The notes: generated from the letters alone by a model not told the origin. Counted from the first letter of the stretch, positions 9,101-17,760 are shown. The stretch: DNA of 34,018 nt from Bacteroidota bacterium (GCA_023251535.1 JAHEYP010000032.1:4554-38571), one strand, 5' to 3'. Made by a program: numbers and translations.

Positions 9101-10731
9101 GATTCAGATGAACAATTTCCGAAAATATCGTTTGCCGACTTCACCGCATAAAAAGCAGCATCAGCATACTGTGATCCGCTTGTTAAATAGAAAGTATTAT
9201 TTCTATAGGCAACTTGTCGGGCTTTATTCATTGTTATGCCGGTTACATTATAAGAGAAACCGACATCATTCGTGCCGCTTCCTCCGGTACATAATAAGTA
9301 ATACCAAAAATTTTGTACACCGCTGTTATAATGCACTCCTCCATTATCTCCTGTTCCTGTATACCAGTTTGTTCCATGGTAAGTATCAGGGTCGCCTTCA
9401 AGATTTGGATTATTCATGTATCGAATTCCATCTCCTGGAGTAGCTGGAGTATAACTCTGATCTCCTAATGTCCAATTTGCAGTTGCAGGACGTGCAAAGA
9501 AATCGGTAGAGATCCCAAAGATGTCAGAGAAGGATTCATTTAATGCACCAGATTCATACGAATAGGTTAAGTTCGAAGAAGTACTAGTAACTCCATGTGA
9601 TAATTCATGCGCACAAATATCTAATTCTGTTAATGGTGAAAATGTTGATCCGTCACCATCACCGTAAGTCATTACAGATCCATTCCAAAATGCATTGTTG
9701 TAAGAAGTAGAATAATGAACATATGATTTAAGTACTCCTCCTGCATTATTATAGCTATTGCGATTGTGTGCAGCTAAATAATAATCGTAGGTCATTTCTG
9801 CTCCCCAATGTGCATCGTATGCTGCATTATCTTGGTTTGTTGTTGCATTAAATGATTTTGAAGTGCTGGTAAAATCCACAGCTGTTGCATAGTTAGTGCC
9901 GTTTTGAAGATTGTAAGTTTCAACTCCTGAACCTCTTGCTGTTTCGCGTAAACGATAGCTTGTTGCACTTACACTGTCAATTTTAACAGCTTGTGTTCCG
10001 CTATATTTCGTAGCTGCAGTACCGTTAGTAGTGATAGTGCAAATTTTATTTTCTTTGAATTCTATTTTACCGTTTTGTGCATTTACATATACTAACCAGC
10101 GTTCGTGAGGTTGAGTAGCGTAAACATCAAATTGCCAACATAGGTTAGTTCCTTGCTTACGATCACCGTTGAGTGATGGTAGGACTACTAATTCACCACG
10201 AGGCGCTGCGTTTGTAGCAGCTCCTCCCGATAAAATTCGTTGCTCGGCTTCCGAACATTGCCATAAATATTTTGATGCATGAATATTGTTAAGCGCAGCA
10301 TTTAATGCTTGTTGTTCGTTTAGCGTCGGAGTAGTATTCAATGCTAAATGATCAAAGAACATTCCGTTAGCAGCAACAACGCGTCCTTGCTTCTCATGCA
10401 AGATGTATTCTCCTGTTATAACTTTAATGTTTTTGTAGTATTGTTGATAGCGTGCATGATTCATTCCTAAATCATCTCTATCACTTCTAATAATTCTCCA
10501 GTTATCGTTTGATGTGGTTCCTAATATGCTATTCAATCCTTCCATGCCAGCAGAAGCAGATATAAAAGAGTTAGCTTTGAATTCCACATAGAGAGGAGCG
10601 TTCGAGCGTGCATCATACCGCAATTCATTCGCGTTTGCATTGACCTGCTCCGCTGCCCTTCCGCTGAGGATTTGTGACTTTGCTGATGTCAGCGATAGCA
10701 ACAGCAAGCATCCGGTAAGGATTTTTTTCAT
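6199..10731 (-). CDS. Secreted M4 (thermolysin-like) metalloprotease, T9SS-sorted, multidomain
   Basis: This 1510-residue protein starts with a signal peptide (MKKILTGCLLLLSLTSAKSQ), followed by an FTP/PepSY-type propeptide to about residue 230 and an M4 catalytic domain. Zinc ligands H375 and H379 with catalytic E376 lie in HELSH; E399 in GALNESFSD is the third ligand, with the same 24-residue spacing as H142-E166 of thermolysin. H467 in GGVHYNSGV matches the thermolysin active-site His. Beyond the enzyme lie Ig-like segments (about 560-660), a proprotein-convertase-type P domain (about 670-815), four SprB-like repeats (about 870-1160), three PKD-like repeats (about 1175-1425) and a T9SS type A sorting domain (about 1430-1510, with IPNPNDGNATI and GMYLVSV). 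It should be exported and attached to or released from the cell surface. M4 domains are known; the very long repeat tail is unusual in length. Confidence 0.95.
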   Translation of the reverse strand: MKKILTGCLLLLSLTSAKSQILSGRAAEQVNANANELRYDARSNAPLYVEFKANSFISASAGMEGLNSILGTTSNDNWRIIRSDRDDLGMNHARYQQYYKNIKVITGEYILHEKQGRVVAANGMFFDHLALNTTPTLNEQQALNAALNNIHASKYLWQCSEAEQRILSGGAATNAAPRGELVVLPSLNGDRKQGTNLCWQFDVYATQPHERWLVYVNAQNGKIEFKENKICTITTNGTAATKYSGTQAVKIDSVSATSYRLRETARGSGVETYNLQNGTNYATAVDFTSTSKSFNATTNQDNAAYDAHWGAEMTYDYYLAAHNRNSYNNAGGVLKSYVHYSTSYNNAFWNGSVMTYGDGDGSTFSPLTELDICAHELSHGVTSTSSNLTYSYESGALNESFSDIFGISTDFFARPATANWTLGDQSYTPATPGDGIRYMNNPNLEGDPDTYHGTNWYTGTGDNGGVHYNSGVQNFWYYLLCTGGSGTNDVGFSYNVTGITMNKARQVAYRNNTFYLTSGSQYADAAFYAVKSANDIFGNCSSESFSTKNAWDAVGVVGAPLNSAATASVVGGTCTGSTIQFTAAGGTTYSWSGPGGFSSSIANPTIANASAANNGLYSCIITDASGCSGLATAVVSVSASPSVTATGGTTVCNGNTVQLNANASASGQGQNIGSNSTPLALPDYPNAGVSSSININGSTNANAIISVTIDSLTHTYDGDLKIELVSPSGSSIVLASNVGTSGDNFIRTKFVPTGTAIANGTAPFTGSFVPSAGSFAGLTGSANGTWSIKITDLGAADVGTLWKWSIELPGNVIVSYNWSPSTGLNSATIRNPLAAPAATTTYAVQVTDNNGCTAVSSTTVTIGSLAVQTSQTNATCNGSLNGSANVVVVNPVGTPTYLWNNGATTSSINQLAAGTYSYTVTNGNGCTATGSVTVSQPSALTATPSVTNAACATSNGSASIAMTGGTSPYQYLWNTGATTSSINGLGAGTFTVTATDASGCSISTSIQVTQSNVGSPNVSTTQTNVSCFGGTNGSVGVTISNPIGTPQYLWNTGSTSQSLNGIPAGTYIYTITNGNGCTTNGAISISQPFALDGTASSTAASCGSANGSATVVVSGGTTPYAYSWSNGVTTATNNNLSAGTYTITVTDANGCSFSSPITVASQGTGGTLSTPSSISGTKLGVCPGTTKVYSCPSVANATTYSWTIPANAVINSGQGSNSINVSFLAGFTTGAITVTASNGCATSNIKSATLRSTPLSPGAITGTINNLCNTITNYSIAASTTGATSYTWSVPAGATIVGGQGTTAISVQWPSNSVASGSICVTANNACGSSTSKCLAAVTTLPLMPSTVNGPGTACKNQTGLVYSVTGQTGATYTWTVPAKATIVSGQGTPSITVNWGPSTGSVKVTASNACGTQTTKTKSVVVNCRTGFESISTMELIPNPNDGNATILVGDEESSYDVIVNDMLGRTIFKDNSSATEYNLHLGNQPKGMYLVSVRKASGENQIFRMIIQ

Positions 10732-10760
10732 AGTATTTATTTAGTTTTGGTTGAATGGCT

Positions 10761-10782
10761 CTTATCGGTAAGGGACGATAAG
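10761..10782. promoter_or_regulatory. Inverted repeat in the metalloprotease leader
   Basis: CTTATCG (10761-10767) and CGATAAG (10776-10782) form a perfect 7-bp dyad with an 8-base spacer, 30-51 bases upstream of the metalloprotease ATG. It may be an operator or a leader hairpin; no regulator is known for it. Confidence 0.35.
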
Positions 10783-10933
10783 AAACAATAAATTTATGGT
10801 TTTATGTTATTGCCCCAACATTCTATGATGATTTTTTATGCTTTTTTCCATAAAAAACTCGTTTTTTTACGCCGACTTGGCTTTTCTAGATTTTAAATAG
10901 TTAAAATTCACCGTTTTTACCTTCTTACTGTTG

Positions 10934-10941
10934 TACTTTTG
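10934..10941 (+). promoter_or_regulatory. Bacteroidota -7 box for the AKR/hydrolase pair
   Basis: TACTTTTG matches TAnnTTTG exactly, 14 bases before the ATG at 10956. No convincing -33 TTG was found. Confidence 0.6.
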
Positions 10942-10955
10942 CAGTTCAATTTTTA

Positions 10956-11942
10956 ATGATGGAATACAGAAAATTCGGAAATACAGGCATTCAAATTAGT
11001 GCTCTCTCCCTTGGCTCATGGCTCACTTTCGGAAAGCAAATCGATAATTCACTTGCTGAGGAATTAATGATTAAGGCTTACGATAACGGAATTAATTTTT
11101 TCGATAATGCTGAGACGTATGCTCGTGGTAAAAGTGAAGAGGTAATGGGAAACATACTTTATAACTTGAAATGGAGTCGTAGTTCATTTATGGTGTCAAG
11201 TAAAGTGTATTTTGGATATGAAGAAAACAAACCAAATCAAAGAGGATTAAGTCGTAAACATATAATCGAAGGTTGCGAAGCTGCATTAAAGCGTTTACAT
11301 GTTGATTATATCGATTTGTTTTTTTGTCATCGTCCCGATAAAAACACGCCGATACTTGAAACTGTTCAAGCAATGAATTCCTTAATTCAGCAAGGAAAAA
11401 TTTTATACTGGGGAACATCAGAATGGAGTGCTCAAGAAATTTTACAAGCACATCTCGAAGCTGAACGTCATCATCTTATTGCGCCTGTGATGGAGCAACC
11501 TCAGTATAACATGTTGGAGCGAAAGAAAATGGAAGATGATTACCTCCATATTTTTCGCTATCAAGGAATGGGAACTACGATTTGGTCTCCTTTGGCAAGC
11601 GGAATTTTATCAGGAAAATATCTGAATGATAATCCAGAAGATACTCGTTTAGCGATGGAAGGATTAGAATGGTTGCGTGATAGAAATTTGACAGAAGAGA
11701 GATTAAAAAAGGTGAAAGCAATTAAAGCGATTGCTGATCAATTAAATATTTCTATGCCTCAATTAGCTATTGCATGGTGTTTAAAAAATAATCATGTGAG
11801 TACAGTGATTTTAGGAGCAAGTAAAGTGAAGCAATTGGAAGAAAATTTGGAGGCTGTTAATATTCTCCCGCTCATTACTTCCGACGTAATGATGCAAATT
11901 GATGAGGTGCTTGCTAACAAACCTGTAATTTCTGAATTTTAA
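10956..11942 (+). CDS. Aldo/keto reductase, Kv-beta-like (AKR6 type)
   Basis: The 328-residue protein aligns by eye with potassium-channel beta subunits and their bacterial relatives along its full length (YRKFGNTGIQISALSLGSW, GLSRKHIIEG, WGTSEWSAQEI, LPQLAIAWCLK-like segment, ILGASKVKQLEENL). The AKR tetrad is present as D50, Y55, K83 and H125. Vertebrate Kv-beta has Asn in the last position, so this one keeps the canonical catalytic His and is probably an NADPH-dependent carbonyl reductase in the cytoplasm; the substrate is unknown. Start 10956 or the next codon, 10959. Its TAA is followed at once, in the same frame, by the hydrolase ORF, so the two are surely cotranscribed. Confidence 0.9.
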   Translation: MMEYRKFGNTGIQISALSLGSWLTFGKQIDNSLAEELMIKAYDNGINFFDNAETYARGKSEEVMGNILYNLKWSRSSFMVSSKVYFGYEENKPNQRGLSRKHIIEGCEAALKRLHVDYIDLFFCHRPDKNTPILETVQAMNSLIQQGKILYWGTSEWSAQEILQAHLEAERHHLIAPVMEQPQYNMLERKKMEDDYLHIFRYQGMGTTIWSPLASGILSGKYLNDNPEDTRLAMEGLEWLRDRNLTEERLKKVKAIKAIADQLNISMPQLAIAWCLKNNHVSTVILGASKVKQLEENLEAVNILPLITSDVMMQIDEVLANKPVISEF

Positions 11943-12767
11943 TTGAGCGCGCTAAAACAAATTACTGTTAATGATACAGTGCTGAATTATTCAGATGTAG
12001 GAAGTGGTGTGCCTTTTATTTTTGTGCATGGCGCTGCTGCAAGTTGTAATCATGTTATGTATTTACAAGATGATCTAAGAACACATGCACGTGTAATTAG
12101 TTTTTCTCAACGATTCCATCTGCCAAATGATCCATGTGATAGAGGCGTTTTTGGCCCCGATCAACATGCTAAAGATTTAATTGCTTTGATGGATGCATTG
12201 CAGATCGAAAAAGCAGTTTTATTCGGACATTCATACGGAGCCTTGGTAGCAACTACCGCAGCTATTCTGGCACCCGAAAAAGTGATTCATCTTTTTCTTG
12301 CTGAACCTACTCTTCCTTTATTAGTAAATAATAATCCTGAGTATACTTCAATTGTCGAAGTCAGAAAAAAAACATTCGACGAAATTAAAAGGGCATTTCT
12401 TTCAGGAAATCCTGCGAATGCCGTAAAGCAATTACTCGATTATGCAATAGGAGGGAAGGGGTTTAATACCTTACCTGAAGAAATACGCCGAGATATGATT
12501 GCCAATGCTGCGGCTTTGTATCAACTAGTGTTCAACCAAGAGCCTCCTACAATCTCATCTCCCGAAAATATTGCCAAGCTTAAAATGCCGGTTACTATTC
12601 TTTTAGGAGAAAAGTGTACTCCTATGTATACTGCCGTATGTCTGGAGCTTAAAAAGCTGATCTCAACGGTTTCGATTCATCATTTTAGAGATGTTGCGCA
12701 TGATTTAATTTACAATGCAGCAGAAGATTGCGCGCAAGTGGTTATCAATGAATGCAAATGGGCCTAA
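11943..12767 (+). CDS. Alpha/beta-fold hydrolase
   Basis: About 274 residues of alpha/beta hydrolase fold: oxyanion HG at residues 29-30 (FIFVHGAAA), nucleophile elbow GHSYG with S97, and a late catalytic His at H253 (VAHDLIY). The usual acidic residue after strand 6/7 is not obvious; the segment reads LLGEKCTPMY. The start is odd: the only plausible start is the TTG at 11943, immediately after the TAA of the aldo/keto reductase and in the same frame; the next ATG lies about 40 residues in and would remove the first strands. No Shine-Dalgarno sequence is seen. Substrate unknown; an esterase or C-C hydrolase acting with the reductase is possible. Confidence 0.85.
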   Translation: MSALKQITVNDTVLNYSDVGSGVPFIFVHGAAASCNHVMYLQDDLRTHARVISFSQRFHLPNDPCDRGVFGPDQHAKDLIALMDALQIEKAVLFGHSYGALVATTAAILAPEKVIHLFLAEPTLPLLVNNNPEYTSIVEVRKKTFDEIKRAFLSGNPANAVKQLLDYAIGGKGFNTLPEEIRRDMIANAAALYQLVFNQEPPTISSPENIAKLKMPVTILLGEKCTPMYTAVCLELKKLISTVSIHHFRDVAHDLIYNAAEDCAQVVINECKWA

Positions 12768-12855
12768 ACACTCCTTATACAGATAACATGTACTTTTCCG
12801 ACGAAAAAGGAAAAAATAAAATTTTCTCTCTGAAAATCAGTCGTTATCACTGGGT

Positions 12856-12897
12856 AAGGGAAGAATTCAATAAATTATGATTTTATCCCTTTTTTTG
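12856..12897 (+). terminator. Probable terminator of the AKR/hydrolase operon
   Basis: AAGGGA (12856-12861) and TCCCTT (12886-12891) flank a 24-base AT-rich loop and are followed by a T run. The stem is short and the loop long, so this is a moderate call. Confidence 0.45.
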
Positions 12898-12901
12898 AAG
12901 G

Positions 12902-12930
12902 TTGGCATTTCTATTATTACGATATTTTTC
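12902..12930 (+). promoter_or_regulatory. Candidate nrdA promoter
   Basis: TTG (12902-12904) and TATTTTTC (12923-12930) are 18 bases apart; the latter matches TAnnTTTG in all but the last base. A start of transcription near 12936 would give an nrdA leader of about 320 bases. Confidence 0.45.
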
Positions 12931-12990
12931 GGTCTTTCAAAGGGTTTTCATAAATAAATTTTATCAACCCAAATTTTGTTGAAAAGTGTA

Positions 12991-13140
12991 TCCGATTGTG
13001 AAAAAATAGTCCTTGGGAACGACGTTATCTTTAACGTGATTTGTAACCGGCTCACCAAGCATACCCTGATTATCGGAAAGTGCTGGTTTTCAAACTCAAA
13101 CACGTTTCGTGCATACTTGAAAGCAACAGAAAACCGTTGC
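12991..13140 (+). promoter_or_regulatory. Candidate structured RNA in the nrdA leader
   Basis: The 12768-13259 gap has no credible gene. Within it three nested helices can be drawn by eye: TCCGAT (12991-12996) with ATCGGA (13072-13077); CTTGG (13012-13016) with CCAAG (13055-13059); ACGTTA (13022-13027) with TAACGT (13032-13037) around a 4-base loop. Downstream, GCAAC (13123-13127) pairs with GTTGC (13136-13140), and its loop contains GAAAACC (13129-13135), complementary to GGTTTTC (13085-13091), giving a possible 7-bp pseudoknot. CACG/CGTG (13101-13111) can form a small hairpin between them. I recognise no known riboswitch class; the conserved cobalamin-riboswitch blocks are absent. Position suggests control of ribonucleotide reductase. 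Confidence 0.45.
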
Positions 13141-13259
13141 AGGCCTTATTGTCCCCAATTTTAGGGGAATTTGTGGGAAGAAGAAAAAGAGTAAAAGCAT
13201 ATTTATTAAAGTAAAAGTACCTAACCTAATTTTTAAACTTAGTATAAACGCCTGACCGT

Positions 13260-15710
13260 ATGTTCGTAATAAAAAGAGATGGGAAGAAAGAAACCGTGAA
13301 ATTTGATAAAATCACGGCTAGAATTCAAAAGCTTTGCTATGGTTTGTCGCCTGATCATGTTCAAGCGGCATTAGTAGCACAAAAAGTGATTGAAGGGGTC
13401 TTCGATGGCGTAACTACCACTGAATTAGATAACCTAGCAGCAGAAACAGCCGCTTCTTTAACTACCCGTCACCCTGATTTCGCTCAGTTAGCGTCTCGTA
13501 TTGCCATTTCTAACCTTCATAAGAATACGAAGAAGGGCTTTACGGATACAATGCGTGACCTTTATAATTACATCGATCCTAAAACGGGAAAGAATGCTTC
13601 TTTGATAGCAGATGATGTAATGGCGGTAATTGAGTCAAATTCTGATCTTTTGGATTCGAGCATTATTTATGACCGTGATTTCGGTTATGATTACTTCGGA
13701 TTCAAAACATTAGAGAAGTCATACTTATTACGCATCAATGGTAAAGTGGTTGAAAGACCTCAACATATGTTAATGCGTGTTTCGGTTGGTATCCACAAGA
13801 ATGATGTGGAATCGGCTATCGAAACGTATAACTTAATGAGTGAGCGTTGGTTCACGCATGCAACGCCTACGTTGTTTAATGCAGGAACACCGAAGCCGCA
13901 ATTAAGTTCTTGCTTCTTATTACAAATGAAGTCTGATAGTATCGAAGGAATTTATGATACTTTAAAGAATACTGCTCAAATTTCTCAATCTGCAGGCGGT
14001 ATCGGTATCAGCATTCATAATGTTCGTGCTACAGGTTCTTATATCCGCGGAACAAACGGAACCAGCAATGGTATCGTTCCAATGTTGCGTGTATTTAATG
14101 ATACTGCTCGTTATGTTGATCAAGGTGGTGGAAAACGTAAAGGTTCTTTCGCTGTTTACCTTGAGCCATGGCATGCCGATATTTTCGAATTCCTTGAGTT
14201 GAAGAAAAATCATGGTAAGGAAGAAATTCGTGCCCGCGATTTATTCTACGCGCTTTGGATCAGCGATTTGTTCATGAAGCGTGTGAAGGAAGAAGGCGAA
14301 TGGAGTTTATTCTGCCCGAATGAAGCTCCGGGATTAGCGGATTGCTACGGAATGGAATTCGAATTGCTTTATACTAAGTATGAGCAAGAAGGAAGAGCAA
14401 GAAAAACTATTCCTGCGCGTGAATTATGGACAGCCGTTCTAGAATCTCAAATTGAAAGCGGTACCCCTTATATTCTTTATAAGGATGCTTGTAACGAAAA
14501 GAGTAATCAGAAGAATTTAGGAACTATTAAGAGTTCTAACTTATGTACCGAAATTATCGAGTATACTGCTCCTGATGAAATCGCCGTGTGTAACTTAGCT
14601 TCTATCGCATTACCACGTTTCGTAATCAACGGAAAATTCGATCACCAAAAGTTATTCGATATCACTTACGTGGCTACGAAAAACTTGAATCGTATCATCG
14701 ACGTGAATTACTACCCTGTTGAAGAAGCGAAAACAAGTAATATGCGTCACCGTCCTATCGGATTAGGTGTTCAAGGATTAGCAGATGCATTTATCATGTT
14801 GCGTTATCCTTTCGAAAGCGAAGAAGCACGTATGCTGAATCGCGAAATTTTCGAAACGATCTATTATGCTGCATTAACTGCTTCTAAAGATCTTGCAATG
14901 AAAGAAGGTGCATATTCGACATACGAAGGATCTCCTGTTTCTAAAGGAATTTTACAGTTCGATATGTGGAACGTAAAACCAACAGATCGTTGGGAGTGGG
15001 ATGTGTTACGTGAAGAAATTAAGAAATATGGTGTACGCAACTCTCTATTGGTTGCTCCAATGCCAACAGCTTCTACTTCTCAAATCTTAGGTAATAACGA
15101 ATGCTTCGAACCATACACTACAAATATTTATAACCGTCGTGTATTAAGTGGTGAGTTCATCGTTGTAAATAAACACTTATTGATGGATCTTGTTCGCCTC
15201 GGATTATGGACGAACGATATGAAGAATAAAATCATTGCTTCTAATGGTTCAGTTCAAAGTATCCCTGAGATTCCTCAAGATATTAAAGAACTGTACAAAA
15301 CAGTTTGGGAAATCAAACAACGTACAATCATCGATATGGCTGCCGATCGTGGCGCATTCATCTGCCAAAGTCAGTCGTTAAACTTGTTTATCGCTGAGCC
15401 AAACTTTGCAAAACTTACTTCTATGCATTTCTATGCATGGGAGAAAGGATTGAAAACAGGCATGTACTACTTAAGAACAAAACCTGCTGCAACCGCTATC
15501 AAGTTTACAGTTGATAAGCAATATGAAATGATGCCTCAAGCAGTAGAAGCTGTTACAGTTACTTCAACATCTGCAACTGTTGCATCTGCTCCTGTAACGG
15601 AATCTTCAGCTGCAACAAACGACGTTACAACTACTTTTATCGATAATGCAAATGATCAAATCTCTTGCTCTCTCGATAATCCTGATGGTTGCTTAATGTG
15701 CGGTAGCTAA
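13260..15710 (+). CDS. nrdA: Ribonucleoside-diphosphate reductase, alpha subunit (class I)
   Basis: The 816-residue protein begins with an ATP-cone regulatory domain ([17 protein letters not shown], about residues 1-95), so it should sense dATP/ATP. The ten-stranded catalytic barrel follows. The reducible pair is C218 (SSCFLLQ) and C444 (VCNLASIAL); N427, C429 and E431 in NLCTEI match the E. coli N437/C439/E441 active site, with C429 as the thiyl-radical cysteine. YY at 736-737 matches the tyrosine pair of the radical-transfer route, and the C-terminal CLMCGS (C811, C814) is the shuttle pair. It converts NDPs to dNDPs together with an iron- or manganese-containing beta subunit; nrdB is not in this window. 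A Thr/Ser/Ala-rich linker precedes the tail. Start ATG at 13260. Confidence 0.97.
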   Translation: MFVIKRDGKKETVKFDKITARIQKLCYGLSPDHVQAALVAQKVIEGVFDGVTTTELDNLAAETAASLTTRHPDFAQLASRIAISNLHKNTKKGFTDTMRDLYNYIDPKTGKNASLIADDVMAVIESNSDLLDSSIIYDRDFGYDYFGFKTLEKSYLLRINGKVVERPQHMLMRVSVGIHKNDVESAIETYNLMSERWFTHATPTLFNAGTPKPQLSSCFLLQMKSDSIEGIYDTLKNTAQISQSAGGIGISIHNVRATGSYIRGTNGTSNGIVPMLRVFNDTARYVDQGGGKRKGSFAVYLEPWHADIFEFLELKKNHGKEEIRARDLFYALWISDLFMKRVKEEGEWSLFCPNEAPGLADCYGMEFELLYTKYEQEGRARKTIPARELWTAVLESQIESGTPYILYKDACNEKSNQKNLGTIKSSNLCTEIIEYTAPDEIAVCNLASIALPRFVINGKFDHQKLFDITYVATKNLNRIIDVNYYPVEEAKTSNMRHRPIGLGVQGLADAFIMLRYPFESEEARMLNREIFETIYYAALTASKDLAMKEGAYSTYEGSPVSKGILQFDMWNVKPTDRWEWDVLREEIKKYGVRNSLLVAPMPTASTSQILGNNECFEPYTTNIYNRRVLSGEFIVVNKHLLMDLVRLGLWTNDMKNKIIASNGSVQSIPEIPQDIKELYKTVWEIKQRTIIDMAADRGAFICQSQSLNLFIAEPNFAKLTSMHFYAWEKGLKTGMYYLRTKPAATAIKFTVDKQYEMMPQAVEAVTVTSTSATVASAPVTESSAATNDVTTTFIDNANDQISCSLDNPDGCLMCGS

Positions 15711-15750
15711 GAACTCGAATTATTCGAATTTCAATCAAACCACTATAGTT

Positions 15751-15786
15751 AAAAGCCCGGTCAATTTATTTTGATCGGGCTTTTTT
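15751..15786 (+). terminator. Rho-independent terminator of nrdA
   Basis: AAAAGCCCGGTCAA (15751-15764) pairs with TTGATCGGGCTTTT (15771-15784) with one G-U pair, followed by more Ts. Confidence 0.95.
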
Positions 15787-15902
15787 GCGAGTTTCGATTT
15801 TTTCTACCAACTGCAGCTAATTTTAGGTTCTTGTAAAGCCAACGTATAAAATTTGATTTTAATCGAATCCGCAATCAAATCCATTAACAAATAGTCAATA
15901 AT

Positions 15903-15915
15903 CGATTGTCAATCG
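15903..15915. promoter_or_regulatory. Small perfect dyad upstream of the SGNH hydrolase gene
   Basis: CGATTG-T-CAATCG is a 6+1+6 dyad about 40 bases before the ATG at 15956. A -7-like TAACTTTA (15944-15951) lies close to the ATG, which would make the transcript nearly leaderless. Operator function is only a guess. Confidence 0.25.
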
Positions 15916-15955
15916 CCTATCATCTTTTTTACAATCATTTCCCTAACTTTACAAT

Positions 15956-17200
15956 ATGAAATATTCCCTATCCTTATTTTTATTTCTGTTATTAGTGCCG
16001 ATTCTTTCGTTGTCACAAAATACTTCAATACTTTTTGTTGGGAATAGCTATACTTATGTAAATGATTTGCCACAATTGGTAAAAGATATTGCACTAAGTA
16101 AAGGAGATAGCGTTACAACAGATATGTCGGCTCCGGGTGGATATACCTTTCAAAGCCATTGTACAAACTCTACAACTCTCGCTAAAATTAATTCTGGATC
16201 CTTTGACTTTGTAGTGCTTCAAGAGCAAAGCCAATTACCTGCTTTCCCACCTTCTCAAGTTGCTACCGATGTTTATCCGTATGCTAAACAACTCGACAGT
16301 TTGATTCATAGAGCTAATAGCTGTGCTACAACGGTGTTCTATATGACTTGGGGTAGAAAGTATGGCGATGCGTCTAACTGTAGCGCATATCCGCCAATTT
16401 GCACTTACAGCGGCATGCAAGAGCGCTTACGCGAAAGCTACATGACAATGGCTGATTCAAATAGCGCTTTAGTAGCTCCCGCAGGAATGGCTTGGAATAC
16501 TTCTTGGTCAACCGATTCTTCTATAAATCTCTGGCAAAGCGATAATAGTCATCCATCTTTGGAAGGTAGTTATCTTACTGCTTGCACTATGTACGCAACA
16601 ATCTTTAGAAAAAGTCCGTTGGGTGCGTTTGTTCCAACAGGCCTCGATAGCACTACTGCCTCATTCATGCAAGATATCGCGGTGAACACTGTACTCGATA
16701 GTTTGACTAATTGGAATATCGGTTTGTTTGATTGTAAAGCCGATTTCTCTTTTAATACTAATTTGTTAACTGCCCAGTTTTCTAATCAGTCGCAAAATGC
16801 TACGTATAATCATTGGCGATTCGGAGATGGAACAACTTCTGCAACGTCTAATCCATTGCATACTTATACTTCTTCAGGCACCTACAATGTTACTTTGGTT
16901 GTCGGAGATAGTTGTGTTTCTGATTCGATTACAAAAGCTATTACTGTTACAACAACAGGAATCACATCGCCCAATATTCCTGCATTAACAGTCAAGTCAC
17001 TCGGGAATAATATTTTTATTGTATCGAATATTACTGCTACAACTGATTACAGTATAGTTGACTACACCGGAAAAATTGTCGAACGTGGCACTATCAATAA
17101 AGGCGAGCATTCGTTTGATTTGAAAAAAAGTGCAGCAGGTTATTATTTGCTTCAGTTGAATTCTGAGACGGTAAAATCAATTCCATTGGTGGTAAAATAA
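15956..17200 (+). CDS. Secreted SGNH/GDSL-type hydrolase with PKD domain and T9SS tail
   Basis: The 414-residue protein has a signal peptide (YSLSLFLFLLLVPILSLSQ), then an SGNH-like fold: block I is FVGNSYTYVNDLP with the nucleophile Ser in GNS, a QEQSQ segment follows in mid-domain, and DNSHPSLEGSYL supplies the SxxH/DxxH-like catalytic His near residue 205. A PKD domain follows (about 262-330, HWRFGDGT, THTYTSSGTYNVTL-like) and then a short C-terminal T9SS type A sorting domain (YSIVDYTGKIV, GYYLLQL, ending VVK). Expected activity is esterase or carbohydrate-ester deacetylation outside the cell; the substrate cannot be read from the sequence. It converges on the next gene with a 13-base gap. 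Confidence 0.85.
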   Translation: MKYSLSLFLFLLLVPILSLSQNTSILFVGNSYTYVNDLPQLVKDIALSKGDSVTTDMSAPGGYTFQSHCTNSTTLAKINSGSFDFVVLQEQSQLPAFPPSQVATDVYPYAKQLDSLIHRANSCATTVFYMTWGRKYGDASNCSAYPPICTYSGMQERLRESYMTMADSNSALVAPAGMAWNTSWSTDSSINLWQSDNSHPSLEGSYLTACTMYATIFRKSPLGAFVPTGLDSTTASFMQDIAVNTVLDSLTNWNIGLFDCKADFSFNTNLLTAQFSNQSQNATYNHWRFGDGTTSATSNPLHTYTSSGTYNVTLVVGDSCVSDSITKAITVTTTGITSPNIPALTVKSLGNNIFIVSNITATTDYSIVDYTGKIVERGTINKGEHSFDLKKSAAGYYLLQLNSETVKSIPLVVK

Positions 17201-17213
17201 TTTTTAATTCACC

Positions 17214-17747
17214 TTATTGCATGTCTTCGAAATAATTTTTCCCTTCTTTGCTGATACCGATAGGAAAGTCTACGCGCGATTTCCAATCTTCTGTTGTTAG
17301 TATTTCTACTTCAGGATCAGTCATTCGTTTTTCGAATAACGCTCTGCATTTTTCTGTAACCGTTTGCTCTAAATTTGAGTTGGTGATTTTAAAGAAATCT
17401 ACTGTGTGTGATGGAATATGCAACAATAGTATTTGTGTGCATCCCTCTATTTCATAGACATCCAACACTTTGAAAAATGCTCCAGCATTCAATACCATCA
17501 TTCCGTATTTCGCAACTTCTGGTTGTACCTTCCCTAAATCAGCTGCTTTTGAACTAGCGATTAAATAACGTACGTTTCCTGTTGGATGTCCGCCTAAATA
17601 CGAACAATCGGTAAAAGCAGGTTCTAATAAAATACTTCCTTTCTTATAGCGAGATATTAATTCCGCCGATAAATCGGTATCGCGATAGTACAATGTTAAT
17701 CCTGGAAATACTTCGTTGATTATCGCTTCTACTTCTTCGTTTGTCAT
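17214..17747 (-). CDS. Conserved-looking protein of unknown function
   Basis: I do not recognise this 177-residue protein. It lacks a signal peptide and membrane helices and is therefore likely cytoplasmic. It looks like a globular alpha/beta protein: a short N-terminal helix (TNEEVEAIINEVFP), a charged middle segment with HPTGNVRYLIASSKAADLG, a hydrophobic strand pair (QILLLHIPSHTVDFFKI) and an acidic-to-basic C-terminus with WKSRVDFPIGISKEGKNYF. Codon use and composition resemble the neighbours, and the ORF is intact. It begins after the terminator of the M28 peptidase gene, so it probably has its own promoter. The start is the ATG at 17747. Confidence 0.75.
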   Translation of the reverse strand: MTNEEVEAIINEVFPGLTLYYRDTDLSAELISRYKKGSILLEPAFTDCSYLGGHPTGNVRYLIASSKAADLGKVQPEVAKYGMMVLNAGAFFKVLDVYEIEGCTQILLLHIPSHTVDFFKITNSNLEQTVTEKCRALFEKRMTDPEVEILTTEDWKSRVDFPIGISKEGKNYFEDMQ

Positions 17748-17760
17748 GGTTTACTTTATT

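Noticed and set aside
12991..13140. nrdA leader as a cobalamin, TPP or c-di-GMP riboswitch
   Set aside because: The conserved blocks I know for these classes are not present, so no class was assigned.
12976..13164. 62-codon + strand frame in the nrdA leader
   Set aside because: It needs a TTG start, has no promoter spacing or recognisable protein character, and coincides with the candidate RNA structure.
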